DNA from: Sphaerisporangium fuscum | GTDB taxonomy: Bacteria; Actinomycetota; Actinomycetes; Streptosporangiales; Streptosporangiaceae | Direction of reading: 5' to 3' | Assembly (NCBI RefSeq): GCF_018531465.1 | Contig: NZ_JAHDTF010000008.1 | Location: 234,825 to 298,824 of the forward strand | Length of the DNA: 64,000 bases | Shown here: one piece after another, positions 16,362-25,677 of the stretch | Position numbering within the stretch: the stretch's first letter is position 1 | Layout of the letters: each line of letters opens with the position of its first letter | Translations under genes and position numbers: made by a program | The notes under the pieces: generated by a model | The model's database searches: none | The model's input: only the letters and a program-made list of their open reading frames with translations | What the model was told of the DNA's origin: nothing

Positions 16362-17272
16362 GGCTGCTGGTGTAGCCAGCAGGACACCGGCCCGGGGGCG
16401 GGCTCCTTCTCGGCGCAGACGTCCATGGCCATGGGGCAGCGCGGGTGGAAACGGCACCCCTGCGGGGGGTCGGCGGGGTCGGGGACGTCACCGGGCAGCT
16501 CGGCGGGCAGCGTGCCGAGCCCGTCCGGCTCCGGGATCGCCCGCAGCAGCGCCTGGGTGTACGGGTGGCGCGGGTTCTCCCAGACCTCGGCGGTGGGCCC
16601 GGTCTCCACGATCTTGCCCAGGTACATCACGGCGATGCGGTCGGCGATCAGCCGCACGACGGACAGGTCGTGGCTGATGAACAGCAGTCCCGCGCCCGAC
16701 TCCACGGCGAGGTTGCGCATGAGGGTCGCCACCTGCGCCTGCGCGGAGGCGTCCAGCGCGGAGATCGGCTCGTCGCCGATCAGCAGCGACGGCCGCGCGG
16801 CCAGCGCCCGCGCGATCGCGATGCGCTGGCGCTGCCCGCCGGAGAACTCGTGCGGGTACCGCTCGGCCATCGCGCCGGGCAGGCCCACCCGCTCCAGCAT
16901 GCCGCCGGGCGTCGTCTCGCGGTCGCGGGCGGTCTCCAGGCCGTCGGCGATCTGCGCGCCGATCCGGCGGCGGGGGTTGAGGGAGGCGTACGGGTCCTGG
17001 AAGACCATCTGGATCTTCATCAGTCCCGCGTCCCGGCGGCGCAGGCCCAGCCGGGTCACGTTGCCGCCCTCGAACGCGATCTTCCCGCCGCTGGTGGGGG
17101 CGAGGCCGCAGATCGCGCGGGCCAGCGTCGACTTGCCGCAGCCGGACTCGCCGACCAGGCCCACCACCTCGCCGGCCTCAACGGCCAGGCTGGCCCCCGC
17201 CACCGCCCGTACGGCCGGACGGCCCGGCGTGCGGTGGTCGACGACCAGGTCCTCGACGGTCAGCAGGCTCAC
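16358..17272 (-). CDS. oppF: peptide ABC transporter ATPase (OppF type)
   Basis: 304 aa. GTG start overlaps the oppD stop. Walker A is GESGCGKST (about 38-46), Q-loop MVFQDPYASLNPRRR, signature EFSGGQRQR and Walker B LLIGDEPISALD, followed by the switch His in FISHDLSV. The C-terminal oligopeptide/dipeptide extension has CRFHPRCPMAMDVC, the Cys-rich motif that binds an iron-sulphur cluster in DppD/OppD homologues. It forms the nucleotide-binding pair with OppD on the cytoplasmic face. Confidence 0.93.
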   Translation of the reverse strand: MSLLTVEDLVVDHRTPGRPAVRAVAGASLAVEAGEVVGLVGESGCGKSTLARAICGLAPTSGGKIAFEGGNVTRLGLRRRDAGLMKIQMVFQDPYASLNPRRRIGAQIADGLETARDRETTPGGMLERVGLPGAMAERYPHEFSGGQRQRIAIARALAARPSLLIGDEPISALDASAQAQVATLMRNLAVESGAGLLFISHDLSVVRLIADRIAVMYLGKIVETGPTAEVWENPRHPYTQALLRAIPEPDGLGTLPAELPGDVPDPADPPQGCRFHPRCPMAMDVCAEKEPAPGPVSCWLHQQP

Positions 17273-18465
17273 GAGCCCTCCTTCGGCGGTGAGTCGGTGG
17301 TGTCATCGGCGCCGGCGCCCTCCGCCGCGTCCGCCGCGACCTCGTCGGTCGTGTCGGTCTCGGCGTCCGGGGCGGTCTTGTCGATCTCGGCGTCCGCGAC
17401 GGCCTCGTCGGTCTCGGCGTCCGCCGTGGCCTCGTCGGTCTCGTCGGCTTTCACGTCCGCGACCGTCTCGTCGGTCGTGTCGGTCTTGACGTCCGGGGCG
17501 GCCTTGTCGGTCTCGGCGTCTTGGACGGCTTCCCCGGTCTCGGTGGAGGCCGTCGCCGAGCCCTCCTTGGGCAGGGCGTCCAGCAGGGCGCGGGTGTAGG
17601 GGTGCTCCGGATCGCGCAGCACCTTGCCGCGCGGGCCCGTCTCCACCACCAGCCCGTCCTTCATGACGCTGACCTCGTCGGCCACGGCCGACATGACGCC
17701 GAGGTCGTGGGTGACCAGCAGCACGGCAAGGCCGAGGTCGTCACAGAGGCTCCTGAGCAGCCGCAGCACACCGGCCTGCACGGTCACGTCCAGGGCCGTG
17801 GTGGGCTCGTCGGCGATCAGTACCTTCGGGCCGCACGCCAGCGCCACCGCGATGGCGATGCGCTGGCGCATGCCGCCGGAGAACTGGTGCGGGTACCGGT
17901 CGACGGCCGCCGCGGCTCCGGGGATGCGTACCTGCCCGAGCAGCTCGATCGCCCGCGCCCGCGCCTCGGCCTTGCCGAGGCCGAGGTGGTGGCGCATGTG
18001 CTCGGTGAGCTGGCGGCCGATCGACAGCATGGGGTGCAGGCTGGTGGCCGGGTCCTGGAAGACCATCGCCACCTCGCGTCCCCTGACCTTGTTCAGCTCG
18101 CGCTGGGGGAGGTCGAGGAGGTTCCGCCCCTCGAGGAGGATCCGGCCCGACGTACGGGCGCCGTGGGGGAGCAGGCCGAGCGTCGCGAGCCCGGTCATGG
18201 TCTTGCCCGAGCCGCTCTCGCCCGCCAGGCCGTGCACCCGGCCGGGCATCAGGGTGATGTCGACGCCGTGCAGGATGTCGTGCGCGCCGATGGAGACCTT
18301 CAGGCCCTCGACGCTCAGCACCGGAGCCGCCACCGTGCCGGCGGCGCCGCTCGCGCGCTCCGAGACCTCACTGACCGTCGTCGCCGAGGCTTCGGCCGGC
18401 TCCGCGGCCTCGCCGGTGGTCGTCGCGGGGGCCTCCGCGGTCTTCGCAGGGTCGCTCGCGGTCAT
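17269..18465 (-). CDS. oppD: peptide ABC transporter ATPase (OppD type) with long acidic tail
   Basis: 398 aa, ATG at 18465. The ATPase core (about 50-300) has Walker A GESGSGKT, Q-loop MVFQDPATSLHPM, signature QFSGGMRQR, Walker B VLIADEPTTALD and switch LVTHDLGV. Residues 1-48 are an Ala/Thr/Glu-rich extension and about 303-398 form a highly acidic tail of repeated Asp/Glu-Thr-Asp/Ala units. The usual Cys-rich OppD end is missing, apparently replaced by this tail. The tail DNA (17281-17530) repeats tcgtcggtctcggcgtcc-like units, a likely slippage product. The core is intact, so transport activity is expected. Confidence 0.9.
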   Translation of the reverse strand: MTASDPAKTAEAPATTTGEAAEPAEASATTVSEVSERASGAAGTVAAPVLSVEGLKVSIGAHDILHGVDITLMPGRVHGLAGESGSGKTMTGLATLGLLPHGARTSGRILLEGRNLLDLPQRELNKVRGREVAMVFQDPATSLHPMLSIGRQLTEHMRHHLGLGKAEARARAIELLGQVRIPGAAAAVDRYPHQFSGGMRQRIAIAVALACGPKVLIADEPTTALDVTVQAGVLRLLRSLCDDLGLAVLLVTHDLGVMSAVADEVSVMKDGLVVETGPRGKVLRDPEHPYTRALLDALPKEGSATASTETGEAVQDAETDKAAPDVKTDTTDETVADVKADETDEATADAETDEAVADAEIDKTAPDAETDTTDEVAADAAEGAGADDTTDSPPKEGS

Positions 18466-19313
18466 AGCGCACGCTCCTTGATGGCGCGGGCCGTACGGGG
18501 GTCGAGGGCGTCGCGCAGGGTGTCGCCGAGGAAGTTGAAGGCGAGCACCACGGTCAGGATGGCGAGGCCGGGGAAGGTCGCGACCCACCAGCTGTCGAAG
18601 ACCTCCACGCCGGAGGCCACCATCGCCCCCCACTCCGGGGACGGCGGCTTGGCGCCGAGCCCGAGGAAGGACAGGCCCGACAGCAGCAGCAGCGCCGTGC
18701 CGATGTCCAGCGTGGCGAGCACCAGCACCGGGCCGGTGACGTTGGGAAGGACGTCGACCCGCAGCGACCGCCAGGCGGAGAAGCCGAGCAACCGTCCGCT
18801 GAGCACGAACTCCCGCTCGCGCATGCCGAGCACCAGGCCGCGCGTCACGCGGGCGTACGCGGGCCAGGCCACCACCAGGACGGCCAGCACCGCGTTGGTC
18901 AGGCTCGCGCCGAGCGCGGCGGCCACGACCATCGCCAGGATCACGGTGGGGAACGCGAAGACCAGGTCGGCCAGCCGCATGATCCCCTCGCCGATCCAGC
19001 GGCCGAAGTATCCGGCGCACGCGCCGAGGATGCCGCCGACCAGCAGGGACAGCACGACCAGCAGCAGCGTCAGCGGGATCGACACGCGGGCGCCGTACAT
19101 GATCCGCGAAAGGATGTCGCGGCCGAGCTGGTCGGTGCCCAGCCAGTGGCCGGGGCCGGGGGAGGCCAGGCGCGGGAGGTCCTGGGCCAGCGGGTCGTGC
19201 GGGGCGAGCAGCGGAGCCGCCACCGCGACCACCAGCCACGCCGCGGCCACCACGCAGCCGACCACGGCGAGCGGCTGGCGCCACGCCTCGGGGAGTCGCG
19301 AGAGGATCCTCAC
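18462..19313 (-). CDS. oppC: peptide ABC transporter permease (OppC type)
   Basis: 283 aa. GTG start overlaps the oppB stop (GTGA). A first helix (LAVVGCVVAAAWLVVAVAAPLLAP) is followed by the OppC_N motif HWLGTDQLGRDILSRIMYGAR. Five more membrane helices follow, and the EAA-like loop reads GFSAWRSLRVDVLPN. The end, FNFLGDTLRDALDPR, is the standard OppC terminus. Forms the translocation pore with OppB. Confidence 0.93.
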   Translation of the reverse strand: MRILSRLPEAWRQPLAVVGCVVAAAWLVVAVAAPLLAPHDPLAQDLPRLASPGPGHWLGTDQLGRDILSRIMYGARVSIPLTLLLVVLSLLVGGILGACAGYFGRWIGEGIMRLADLVFAFPTVILAMVVAAALGASLTNAVLAVLVVAWPAYARVTRGLVLGMREREFVLSGRLLGFSAWRSLRVDVLPNVTGPVLVLATLDIGTALLLLSGLSFLGLGAKPPSPEWGAMVASGVEVFDSWWVATFPGLAILTVVLAFNFLGDTLRDALDPRTARAIKERAL

Positions 19314-20410
19314 GCGAGCCTCACTCTCGGGTCGATCACGCCGTACAGGATGTCGACCACCAGGTTGATCAGAACGTACACGGCGCCCACCACCAGGCCG
19401 ACGCCCATGACCGCGGGCAGGTCGAGGGTCGTGGCGCTCTTGTAGGCGTACTGGCCGATGCCCGGCCGGGCGAAGACCGACTCGACGAGCACGGTGCCCG
19501 ACAGCAGGCTGCCGAACGCCAGACCGGCCACCGTGATGATCGGCACCAGCGCCGACCGCAGCACGTACCGGAACAGGATCGTCCGTCCGGGCAGCCCCTT
19601 GGCCCGCGCCGCGCGCACGTAGTCCTGCCCGAGCACCTCCAGCACCGCCGAGCGGGTGAAGCGGGTGAGCAGGCCGATCGTGTAGAGGGCCAGCACCAGC
19701 GCGGGCGTGATCAGGTGCCCCACGGCGGAGGAGAACACGTCCCACTGGCCGGCGATCGCGGCGTCCACGGTGTAGAGACCGGTGACGGCCGGCGGGGCGG
19801 ACATGTCGGGAGCGACGCGGCCGCTGCCCGGGGTGATCTGCAGGCGGAAGAAGAAGACGTAGAACGCCACCAGGGCCAGCCAGAACGTCGGAACCGAGAT
19901 GCCGACCAGGCTGAGCACCCGCAGGGCCTGGTCCGACAGCCGGTCACGGCGCAGCGCGCTGATGACGCCGAAGGCGACGCCGAGGATCAGCGAGATGACG
20001 ATGGCCGCGCCGGCCAGCTCGATCGTGGAGGGAACGAACTCCGCCATGTCGTCCAGGACGGCACGGTGACTCTGCTGGCTGATCCCGAGGTCTCCGTGCA
20101 GCAGACCACCGAGGTAGGTGAGGTACTGCGCGGGGAGCGGCTTGTCGAGTCCGTGCTGGGCGCGGAACTGCGCGACGATCGTGGGATCGCCGAGCGCCGC
20201 CTGACCGAGGTTGGCCGTGACCGGGTCGCCCGGCACGAGGTTGGTCAGGATGAACGTCACGAGGGTGATACCGAGGCCCAGCAGCAGCGCGACGGCGATC
20301 CTGCGGAGCAGGAACTTCGCCAGCGGGTGCCGGGTGCCGCCGCGGCGGGCGGCACGGCCGGAGGCCGCACCGCCCGCCGGGCTGTCACTTGACGCCGAGG
20401 GTTGCGACAT
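19310..20410 (-). CDS. oppB: peptide ABC transporter permease (OppB type)
   Basis: 366 aa. The first 30 residues are a Ser/Gly/Arg-rich cytoplasmic extension, then the first helix FLLRRIAVALLLGLGITLVTFILTNLVPGDP (given in part by LVPGDP, the OppB signature). A large outer loop, five further helices, and the EAA loop DYVRAARAKGLPGRTILFRYVLR follow; the end is VDILYGVIDPRVRL, as in all OppB proteins. Its start lies 26 bases inside the end of the binding-protein gene, so the two are tightly coupled. Confidence 0.93.
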   Translation of the reverse strand: MSQPSASSDSPAGGAASGRAARRGGTRHPLAKFLLRRIAVALLLGLGITLVTFILTNLVPGDPVTANLGQAALGDPTIVAQFRAQHGLDKPLPAQYLTYLGGLLHGDLGISQQSHRAVLDDMAEFVPSTIELAGAAIVISLILGVAFGVISALRRDRLSDQALRVLSLVGISVPTFWLALVAFYVFFFRLQITPGSGRVAPDMSAPPAVTGLYTVDAAIAGQWDVFSSAVGHLITPALVLALYTIGLLTRFTRSAVLEVLGQDYVRAARAKGLPGRTILFRYVLRSALVPIITVAGLAFGSLLSGTVLVESVFARPGIGQYAYKSATTLDLPAVMGVGLVVGAVYVLINLVVDILYGVIDPRVRLA

Positions 20411-21995
20411 CGATGGACCACACCGGGTTGAACGCGATGCCGGTGACGGAGGCCGCCGCCACCACGTTCTGGCTGGGCTGGAGCAGCGGGATGAACGGGC
20501 TGGAGGCGTTCAGCTTCGTCTGGATGTCGGCGTACAGCTGCGTGCGCGCGTCGTCGCCGATCGCGGCCGCGGCCTTCTCGCCGGTCGACTCGAGATCCTT
20601 GTCGGCTCCGGCCTTCCAGCCGGCGCGCAGGCCGACCGTCTTGCCGGGGAGGAAGGCCAGGTAGTCGCTCGGGTCCGGGTAGTCCGGGCCCCAGTACCAC
20701 AGGCCGATCTCCTCCTTGCCCTTGCGGTAGTTCTCCAGCGCGGTCGCCACCGGGGCGGGGACGAGCTCGACGTTGATGCCGACCTCCTTGAGGTTGGCCT
20801 GGATCCGCTCGGCGAACGGCTGGAACACCAGGCCCTGCAGGGTGAGGTCGCTCGGGTACTCCAGCTTCACCGTCGGATTCTTCTCGCCGCTCGCCGCGAC
20901 GGCGGCCTTGGCGGCCTCGACGTCACGCTTGACGGCCTGGTCCTGGGGCAGGGCGCCGAGGAACATCGACGGGATCACGCCCGGCGACGCGACCGAACCC
21001 TCACCGGCGAGCTCCACCAGACCGTTGTAGTCGATGCCCTTGCGGATGGCCTCGACGATCTTGGGGTTGCTGGTGGCCTTGCTGACGCCCGGGTCCTGGT
21101 TGGCGAACAGGAACACCACGTTCGCGGACGCGGTCTTGATCGTCTGCAGGGTCGAGGGGAGGCCCTTGACCTGGTCACCGTTGAGGTCCAGGGAGATCTG
21201 GCTCTCGTTCCGCTGGACGTTCAGCTTCTGGGTGGCCGCCGGGACGTTGCGGATGATGACCTTCTCGTAGGTCGGCTTGGTCGCCCCCCAGTACTTGGGG
21301 TTCTTCTTCAGCACGATCTGCGTCTGGGCGTTGAAGGACTCCAGCGTGTACGGCCCGGAGCCCGCCGAGGTCTTGTTGAGGAACTGCTCGGCCTTGTCAT
21401 TGGCGTCGGCGCTGCCGCCGTTCGCCTTGACGACCTTGGAGTTGACGATGCCCAGCGCCGGGTTGGGCAGGATGTACGGGAGCGCCGCGTTGGCGACCTT
21501 CGAGGTCAGGGTGACCGTCGTGTCGTTGGTCTTGGCGACCTCGACGCCGTCGAGCAGGAAGGAGGGGGTGCCCTTCATGTCGCGGACGCGGTTGAGGGAG
21601 AACACCACGTCGTCGGCGGTCACCGGCGAGCCGTCGGCGAAGGTCGCGCCCTGCTTGAGCTGCAGGGTGAGCTTCTTACCGTCGACGCTCAGCTCGTAGG
21701 ACTCGGCGAGGGCCGGCACCGGCTTGGTCAGGTCCGAGCCGTTGAAGGTGAGCAGGGTATCGTAGAGGGCCTTCTCGGCGATGAGAGCGGTGGGCTCGTA
21801 CGTGCGGCCGGGGTCCACGGTCTTGATAGTGAAGGACGTGTCCATCACCAGGGTCTTGCTCGCGCCGCTCGGTGAGGCGGTGCTGGACGAACCGCCAGTG
21901 GAGCAGGCGGCGAGGGAGAGCGCACCGGTCAGCAGGACCGGCAGCAGTGCCGCCTTCGCCTGCCCTATGGTGCGGCGCCGTGAACGGGTCGCCAT
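20385..21995 (-). CDS. oppA: peptide/nickel-type solute-binding lipoprotein (OppA/DppA)
   Basis: 536 aa, ATG start. A lipoprotein signal ends in LSLAAC with a Ser/Gly linker. The SBP family 5 body begins TLVMDTSFTIKTVDPGRTYEPT, with the family signature around ALAESYELSVDGKKLTLQLKQGATFADGSPVTADDVVFSLNR (residues about 95-140). Late motifs GLWYWGPDYPDPSDYL and AFNPVWSIDVATLG fit DppA-type proteins. It captures peptides or similar solutes outside the membrane for OppBCDF. First gene of the six-gene operon, divergent from the Lrp regulator. Confidence 0.93.
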   Translation of the reverse strand: MATRSRRRTIGQAKAALLPVLLTGALSLAACSTGGSSSTASPSGASKTLVMDTSFTIKTVDPGRTYEPTALIAEKALYDTLLTFNGSDLTKPVPALAESYELSVDGKKLTLQLKQGATFADGSPVTADDVVFSLNRVRDMKGTPSFLLDGVEVAKTNDTTVTLTSKVANAALPYILPNPALGIVNSKVVKANGGSADANDKAEQFLNKTSAGSGPYTLESFNAQTQIVLKKNPKYWGATKPTYEKVIIRNVPAATQKLNVQRNESQISLDLNGDQVKGLPSTLQTIKTASANVVFLFANQDPGVSKATSNPKIVEAIRKGIDYNGLVELAGEGSVASPGVIPSMFLGALPQDQAVKRDVEAAKAAVAASGEKNPTVKLEYPSDLTLQGLVFQPFAERIQANLKEVGINVELVPAPVATALENYRKGKEEIGLWYWGPDYPDPSDYLAFLPGKTVGLRAGWKAGADKDLESTGEKAAAAIGDDARTQLYADIQTKLNASSPFIPLLQPSQNVVAAASVTGIAFNPVWSIDVATLGVK

Positions 21996-22116
21996 GCTAT
22001 GTCCTCCGGTATCACGTGGGAAGTAGACGATTGTTACCGTGTCGCGCAGGATTGTGCGCTAATGATCCAGCCCATGGCTGCAAGCCGAGACGTATATCAG
22101 GTTTAGGAACGTCACA
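21996..22116. promoter_or_regulatory. divergent promoter region oppA / lrp-like gene
   Basis: This 121-base gap is richer in A+T than its surroundings and must hold both promoters. Lrp-family regulators usually bind such shared regions. No exact palindrome stands out by eye. Confidence 0.4.
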
Positions 22117-22800
22117 ATGACCGAAATGTCAAGCTCGTCACCCTCCGGGACCGGGGTCCCTGGACGGATCGGCATCGGCCTCCAGATGGACGCCATCCAT
22201 ATGAAGATGCTCGAGATCCTTCGGGAGAACGCCCGGATCTCGGTGGCGGCCCTGGCCGAACGAGTGGGCATCTCGCGGGCCAGCGCCTACACCAGGCTCG
22301 ACGCGCTGCGCGCCGACGGGGTGATCAAGAGGTTCACCGCCGAGGTCGACCACGTGCGAGCCGGTCTCGGCATCACCGCACTCCTCTTCGTCACCGTGCG
22401 GCAGCAGATGTGGAAGCAGTTCCGCGCCCAGCTCGCGCAGATGCCCGAGGTGGAGTACTGCGCGATCACCACCGGCCAGCACGACGCGATGATCCAGGTC
22501 AGGATGCCGGACGTCGCCGCCGTGCACACCCTGGTCACCGAGCGTCTGGCCAACATCCCCGCCGTCAAGGCGACCGAGACGGTCTTCATCCTCGACGAGG
22601 TGCTCAGGCGGCCGTACGTTCTCCCGTCCGACCGCCGTCAGCAGCCCCGCCAGAACCCGCGGAAGGCGCCCGCTCCCGAGCAGAGCCCCCGCAGGCCCTC
22701 CGGCATCGATCCTGAAGGCCCGTCCACCATCCCCCTCGGCAAGATGCGGTTCGTCGGCGCCGCCGAAGGCCGCGCCGACATGCACAAGGACGACGACTGA
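22117..22800 (+). CDS. Lrp/AsnC-family regulator, probable controller of opp
   Basis: 227 aa. After 20 disordered residues comes the AsnC helix-turn-helix: MKMLEILRENARISVAALAERVGISRASAYTRLDALRADGVIKRF. The RAM/AsnC ligand-binding domain follows (about 78-160) with ALLFVTVRQQMWKQFRAQL, VEYCAITTGQHDAMIQVRM and VKATETVFILDEV. The last 60 residues form an extra Pro/Arg/Gln-rich, probably disordered, tail. Divergent from oppA, so it likely senses amino acids or peptides and controls the transporter. The long tail is unusual for the family (about 150 aa). Confidence 0.88.
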   Translation: MTEMSSSSPSGTGVPGRIGIGLQMDAIHMKMLEILRENARISVAALAERVGISRASAYTRLDALRADGVIKRFTAEVDHVRAGLGITALLFVTVRQQMWKQFRAQLAQMPEVEYCAITTGQHDAMIQVRMPDVAAVHTLVTERLANIPAVKATETVFILDEVLRRPYVLPSDRRQQPRQNPRKAPAPEQSPRRPSGIDPEGPSTIPLGKMRFVGAAEGRADMHKDDD

Positions 22801-22916
22801 CGCGCGAGGGGCGCGGCGGTGGTCTGAGGAGGAGGGAGGGTGAGGGACGAGCCCGTACGACGACGAAGGCCGCCGCCTCCAGGAGCGCCCCTCGCCCGCC
22901 GAGCGGAGCTCGGCAA

Positions 22917-23267
22917 TCAAGCAGAGACCTCTTCGCAGACGCTGACGTGCAGGGTGTCGTCGCCGTCGAAGCGGAACTCCTCCACCAGGCGCAGCCGCCC
23001 GTCGGGCAGCGGTTCGATGCGGCTGCTGCTGCGGCCCCCGGCGCGGGTGCCGGCCTTCAGCGCGTGCACGTACGTGATGTCGATGACGTCGCCGTCCCGG
23101 GTGCCGACGAAGCGGCCCTGGGTGACGGTGTCGCCGGTGTAGCCGCCCCAGACGAGGCCGTCGGCCTCCTCGTAGACGAACCGGGTCGGCGCCTCGTGGT
23201 TCACTTCGCTCGCCGTCGAGCTCACCATGACGAACGTGCGGCCGTTGAGAGATTTCGTGTCGCTCAC
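22917..23267 (-). CDS. small conserved protein of unknown function
   Basis: 116 aa from GTG at 23267; the ribosome site is weak. The sequence is rich in predicted beta strands: GRTFVMVSSTASEVNHEAPTRF, GLVWGGYTGDTVTQGRFVGTRDGDVIDITYVHAL and RIEPLPDGRLRLVEEFRF. The pattern suggests a small beta-barrel (lipocalin/FABP-like) fold. I recall similar actinobacterial proteins annotated only as hypothetical or as 'n-acetylglutamate synthase', the latter with no visible basis here. No signal peptide. Convergent with the Lrp gene and divergent from the acyl-CoA ligase. Confidence 0.75.
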   Translation of the reverse strand: MSDTKSLNGRTFVMVSSTASEVNHEAPTRFVYEEADGLVWGGYTGDTVTQGRFVGTRDGDVIDITYVHALKAGTRAGGRSSSRIEPLPDGRLRLVEEFRFDGDDTLHVSVCEEVSA

Positions 23268-23365
23268 GTATCCGCATCGTGCCGCGCCAGGCGGGGCGCG
23301 CAACCCCGGCTGGACGTTTCGCTCGCCACCGCCCCGCCGCCGGGTGATCTGTCTCGCCGAGCGAC

Positions 23366-23388
23366 CGTACAGAGGTTTGTTCTGTACG
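23366..23388. promoter_or_regulatory. perfect inverted repeat upstream of the acyl-CoA ligase
   Basis: CGTACAGA and TCTGTACG form a perfect 8-base inverted repeat with a 7-base spacer. It lies 90 bases before the acyl-CoA ligase start and 99 bases before the divergent small gene. The size and spacing suit a TetR-family operator; such regulators often control fadD-type genes, but none is encoded next to it. Confidence 0.5.
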
Positions 23389-23477
23389 AGTGGCGGATAC
23401 GGGTTGGGTGATTCGTACGCCCCGATCCCTCCAGATCCGGGGGCGTTTCGTCTGAACGGTCGTCCGCGAGGAGCCCC

Positions 23478-25019
23478 ATGGACATCAGCGAGTTGCCCGG
23501 TTTCTACAGGATCGCCGAGGCCGACCCCGGCCGGCGGGCCGTGATCGACACCGACGGGTCCGTCACCACGTACGGCGAACTGCTCTCCCGGGTGAACCAG
23601 GTGTGCCACGGTCTGCGGGCACGCGGGCTGGTCCGGGGCGACGTGGTCGCGGGCGTCCTGCCCAACGGGCTCGACGCGGTGGTCATGCTGCTCGCCACCG
23701 GTCAGATCGGCCTGTACTACGTGCCGGTCAACTGGCATCTCACCCCCGCCGAGATCGGGTACATCCTGGGCGACTGCGACGCCAAGGTCGTCGTGTACGG
23801 CGAGACGGACGCCATGCTGCCCGGCACCGTGAAGGAGGCGTGCGCGGCGGCGGAGGTGCCGGCGGAGGCGGCGGTGGCCGGGTACGCGGGCCTCGCCGCG
23901 GGGATGCCGGACGCCCTGCCCGGCGACCGCTCCTACGGATCGGTCATGTGGTACACCTCCGGCACCACCGGCTTCCCGAAAGGCGTGCAGCGGCGCCTGC
24001 CGGACGCCGCGCCCGAGGACGTCGTCCCGGCCAGCAGGTGGTTCGTCGGCGAGGTGTGCGACCTGCGGCCCGGGGACGCCGTCCACCTGGTCACCTCACC
24101 GCTGTACCACTCGGCGCCGTGCGCGCACGTCGCGATCGCGTTCCACCTCGGCCACACCGTCGTGATCACCCCGAGGTTCGACCCGGTGAACATCCTCGAA
24201 CTGATCGAGCGGCACCAGGTGACCAACTCGATGATGGTCCCCACGATGTTCCACCGGATGCTGCGGCTCCCCGAGGAGGTCAGGCGGCGGTACGACGTGT
24301 CCTCCCTCCGGCAGGTGATGCACACCGGCGCCGCCTGCCCGGTCGCCGTCAAGAAGGGGATCATGGAGTGGTGGGGGCCGGTGCTGTACGAGTACTACGG
24401 CTCCACCGAGGCGGCGATCGCCTTCTCCGTCAAGCCCCTCGACTGGCTGGCCCGTCCCGGCACCGTCGGCCGGCCGGCCCCCGGTTTCGAGGCGAGGATC
24501 CTCGACGAGGACGGTGGCGAGCTCCCGCCCGGCGAGGCCGGCACGGTCTACGTCAAGTCGCCCATGACCACCTTCGAGTACCGCAAGGACCCGGGCAAGA
24601 CGGCCGCCAGCAAGCGGGGCGAATGGTACGCGCCGGGCGACATCGGCTATCTGGACGAGGACGGCTACCTTTTCCTGTGCGACCGCCGCACCGACCTGAT
24701 CATCTCGGGCGGGGTGAACATCTACCCGGCCGAGATCGAGGCGGCCCTCCTGGAGCACCCGGCCGTGGCCGACGTCGCCGTGATCGGCGTCCCGGACGAG
24801 GAGTGGGGGCAGAGGGTCGTCGCCCTGGTCCAGCCCGTGCCCGGCACGCCCGCCGGCCCCGGCCTCACCGCCGACCTGCTGTCCCACTGCGCCCCCCGCA
24901 TCGCCCGCTTCAAGCACCCCCGCGAGATCGAATACCGCGACGAACTCCCGCGGACCCCCACGGGCAAGCTGTCGCGCCACAAGCTCCGCGACGACTACCT
25001 CCGGCGGCTCAAGGAGTGA
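23478..25019 (+). CDS. acyl-CoA synthetase (FadD-type AMP-forming ligase)
   Basis: 513 aa, ATG with GAGGAG 4 bases upstream. The ANL adenylation signature is [12 protein letters not shown] (about residues 158-169), A5 motif [11 protein letters not shown]7 [22 protein letters not shown] and A8 hinge with [14 protein letters not shown]. The catalytic lysine is in [14 protein letters not shown] near the C-terminus. It activates a carboxylic acid to acyl-AMP and then acyl-CoA. Chain length cannot be read. Its end overlaps the kdpE end by 11 bases on the opposite strand, with no terminator between them. Confidence 0.9.
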   Translation: MDISELPGFYRIAEADPGRRAVIDTDGSVTTYGELLSRVNQVCHGLRARGLVRGDVVAGVLPNGLDAVVMLLATGQIGLYYVPVNWHLTPAEIGYILGDCDAKVVVYGETDAMLPGTVKEACAAAEVPAEAAVAGYAGLAAGMPDALPGDRSYGSVMWYTSGTTGFPKGVQRRLPDAAPEDVVPASRWFVGEVCDLRPGDAVHLVTSPLYHSAPCAHVAIAFHLGHTVVITPRFDPVNILELIERHQVTNSMMVPTMFHRMLRLPEEVRRRYDVSSLRQVMHTGAACPVAVKKGIMEWWGPVLYEYYGSTEAAIAFSVKPLDWLARPGTVGRPAPGFEARILDEDGGELPPGEAGTVYVKSPMTTFEYRKDPGKTAASKRGEWYAPGDIGYLDEDGYLFLCDRRTDLIISGGVNIYPAEIEAALLEHPAVADVAVIGVPDEEWGQRVVALVQPVPGTPAGPGLTADLLSHCAPRIARFKHPREIEYRDELPRTPTGKLSRHKLRDDYLRRLKE

Positions 25020-25677
25020 AGCGGTAGCCCATGCCGGGTTCGGTGAGGAGGTGGGCCGGGCGGGCGGGGTCGGGTTCGAGTTTGCGGCGGATCTGGGCCA
25101 TGTACTGGCGCAGGTAGTGGGTCTCCTTGACGTAGGCGCCGCCCCACACCTCGGCGAGCAACTGGCGCTGGCTGACCAGCTTGCCGGGGTTGCGCAGCAG
25201 CAGTTCCAGGATGTGCCACTCGGTGGGGGTCAGCCGCACGCCGCTGGAGACGGTCTTGCGGGCCAGGTCCACGGTGTGCTCGCCGATCCGGACCCGCGCC
25301 GGCTCCGCCTCCTGCGCCGAGGTGCGGCGCGTCACCGCGCGGATGCGGGCGAGCAGCTCGTCGATGTGGAACGGCTTGGTGACGTAGTCGTCGGCGCCCG
25401 CGTCCAGCGCCTCGATCTTGTCCTGGTTCCCGGCGCGGCCGGACAGTACGATGATCGGCGTCGTGCTCCAGCCGCGCAGCCCGTGGATGACGTCCACGCC
25501 GTCGATGTCGGGCAGCCCGAGGTCGAGCAGCACGAGATCGGGGTGCCAGTCGGCCGCCTCCCGCAGGGCGGAGCCGCCGTCCTCGGCGAGGGCGACCTCG
25601 AAGTGCCGGGCCACGAGGTTGATGCGCAGCGCCCGCAGGATCTGCGGTTCGTCGTCGACGACCAGGACGCGGGTCAC
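25009..25677 (-). CDS. kdpE: response regulator KdpE
   Basis: 222 aa. The receiver domain has acidic pocket DDE (8-10), phospho-acceptor Asp52 in [13 protein letters not shown] and the conserved Lys in [17 protein letters not shown]. The OmpR-type winged helix follows (about 130-220) with [31 protein letters not shown] and the terminal PGMGYRF. It starts 4 bases inside the end of kdpD. KdpE activates the kdp operon on low potassium or osmotic stress. Confidence 0.95.
   Translation of the reverse strand: MTRVLVVDDEPQILRALRINLVARHFEVALAEDGGSALREAADWHPDLVLLDLGLPDIDGVDVIHGLRGWSTTPIIVLSGRAGNQDKIEALDAGADDYVTKPFHIDELLARIRAVTRRTSAQEAEPARVRIGEHTVDLARKTVSSGVRLTPTEWHILELLLRNPGKLVSQRQLLAEVWGGAYVKETHYLRQYMAQIRRKLEPDPARPAHLLTEPGMGYRFTP

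Noticed and set aside
25009..25019. Terminator between acyl-CoA ligase and kdpE
   Set aside because: The two genes overlap by 11 bases and no hairpin is present in the overlap.
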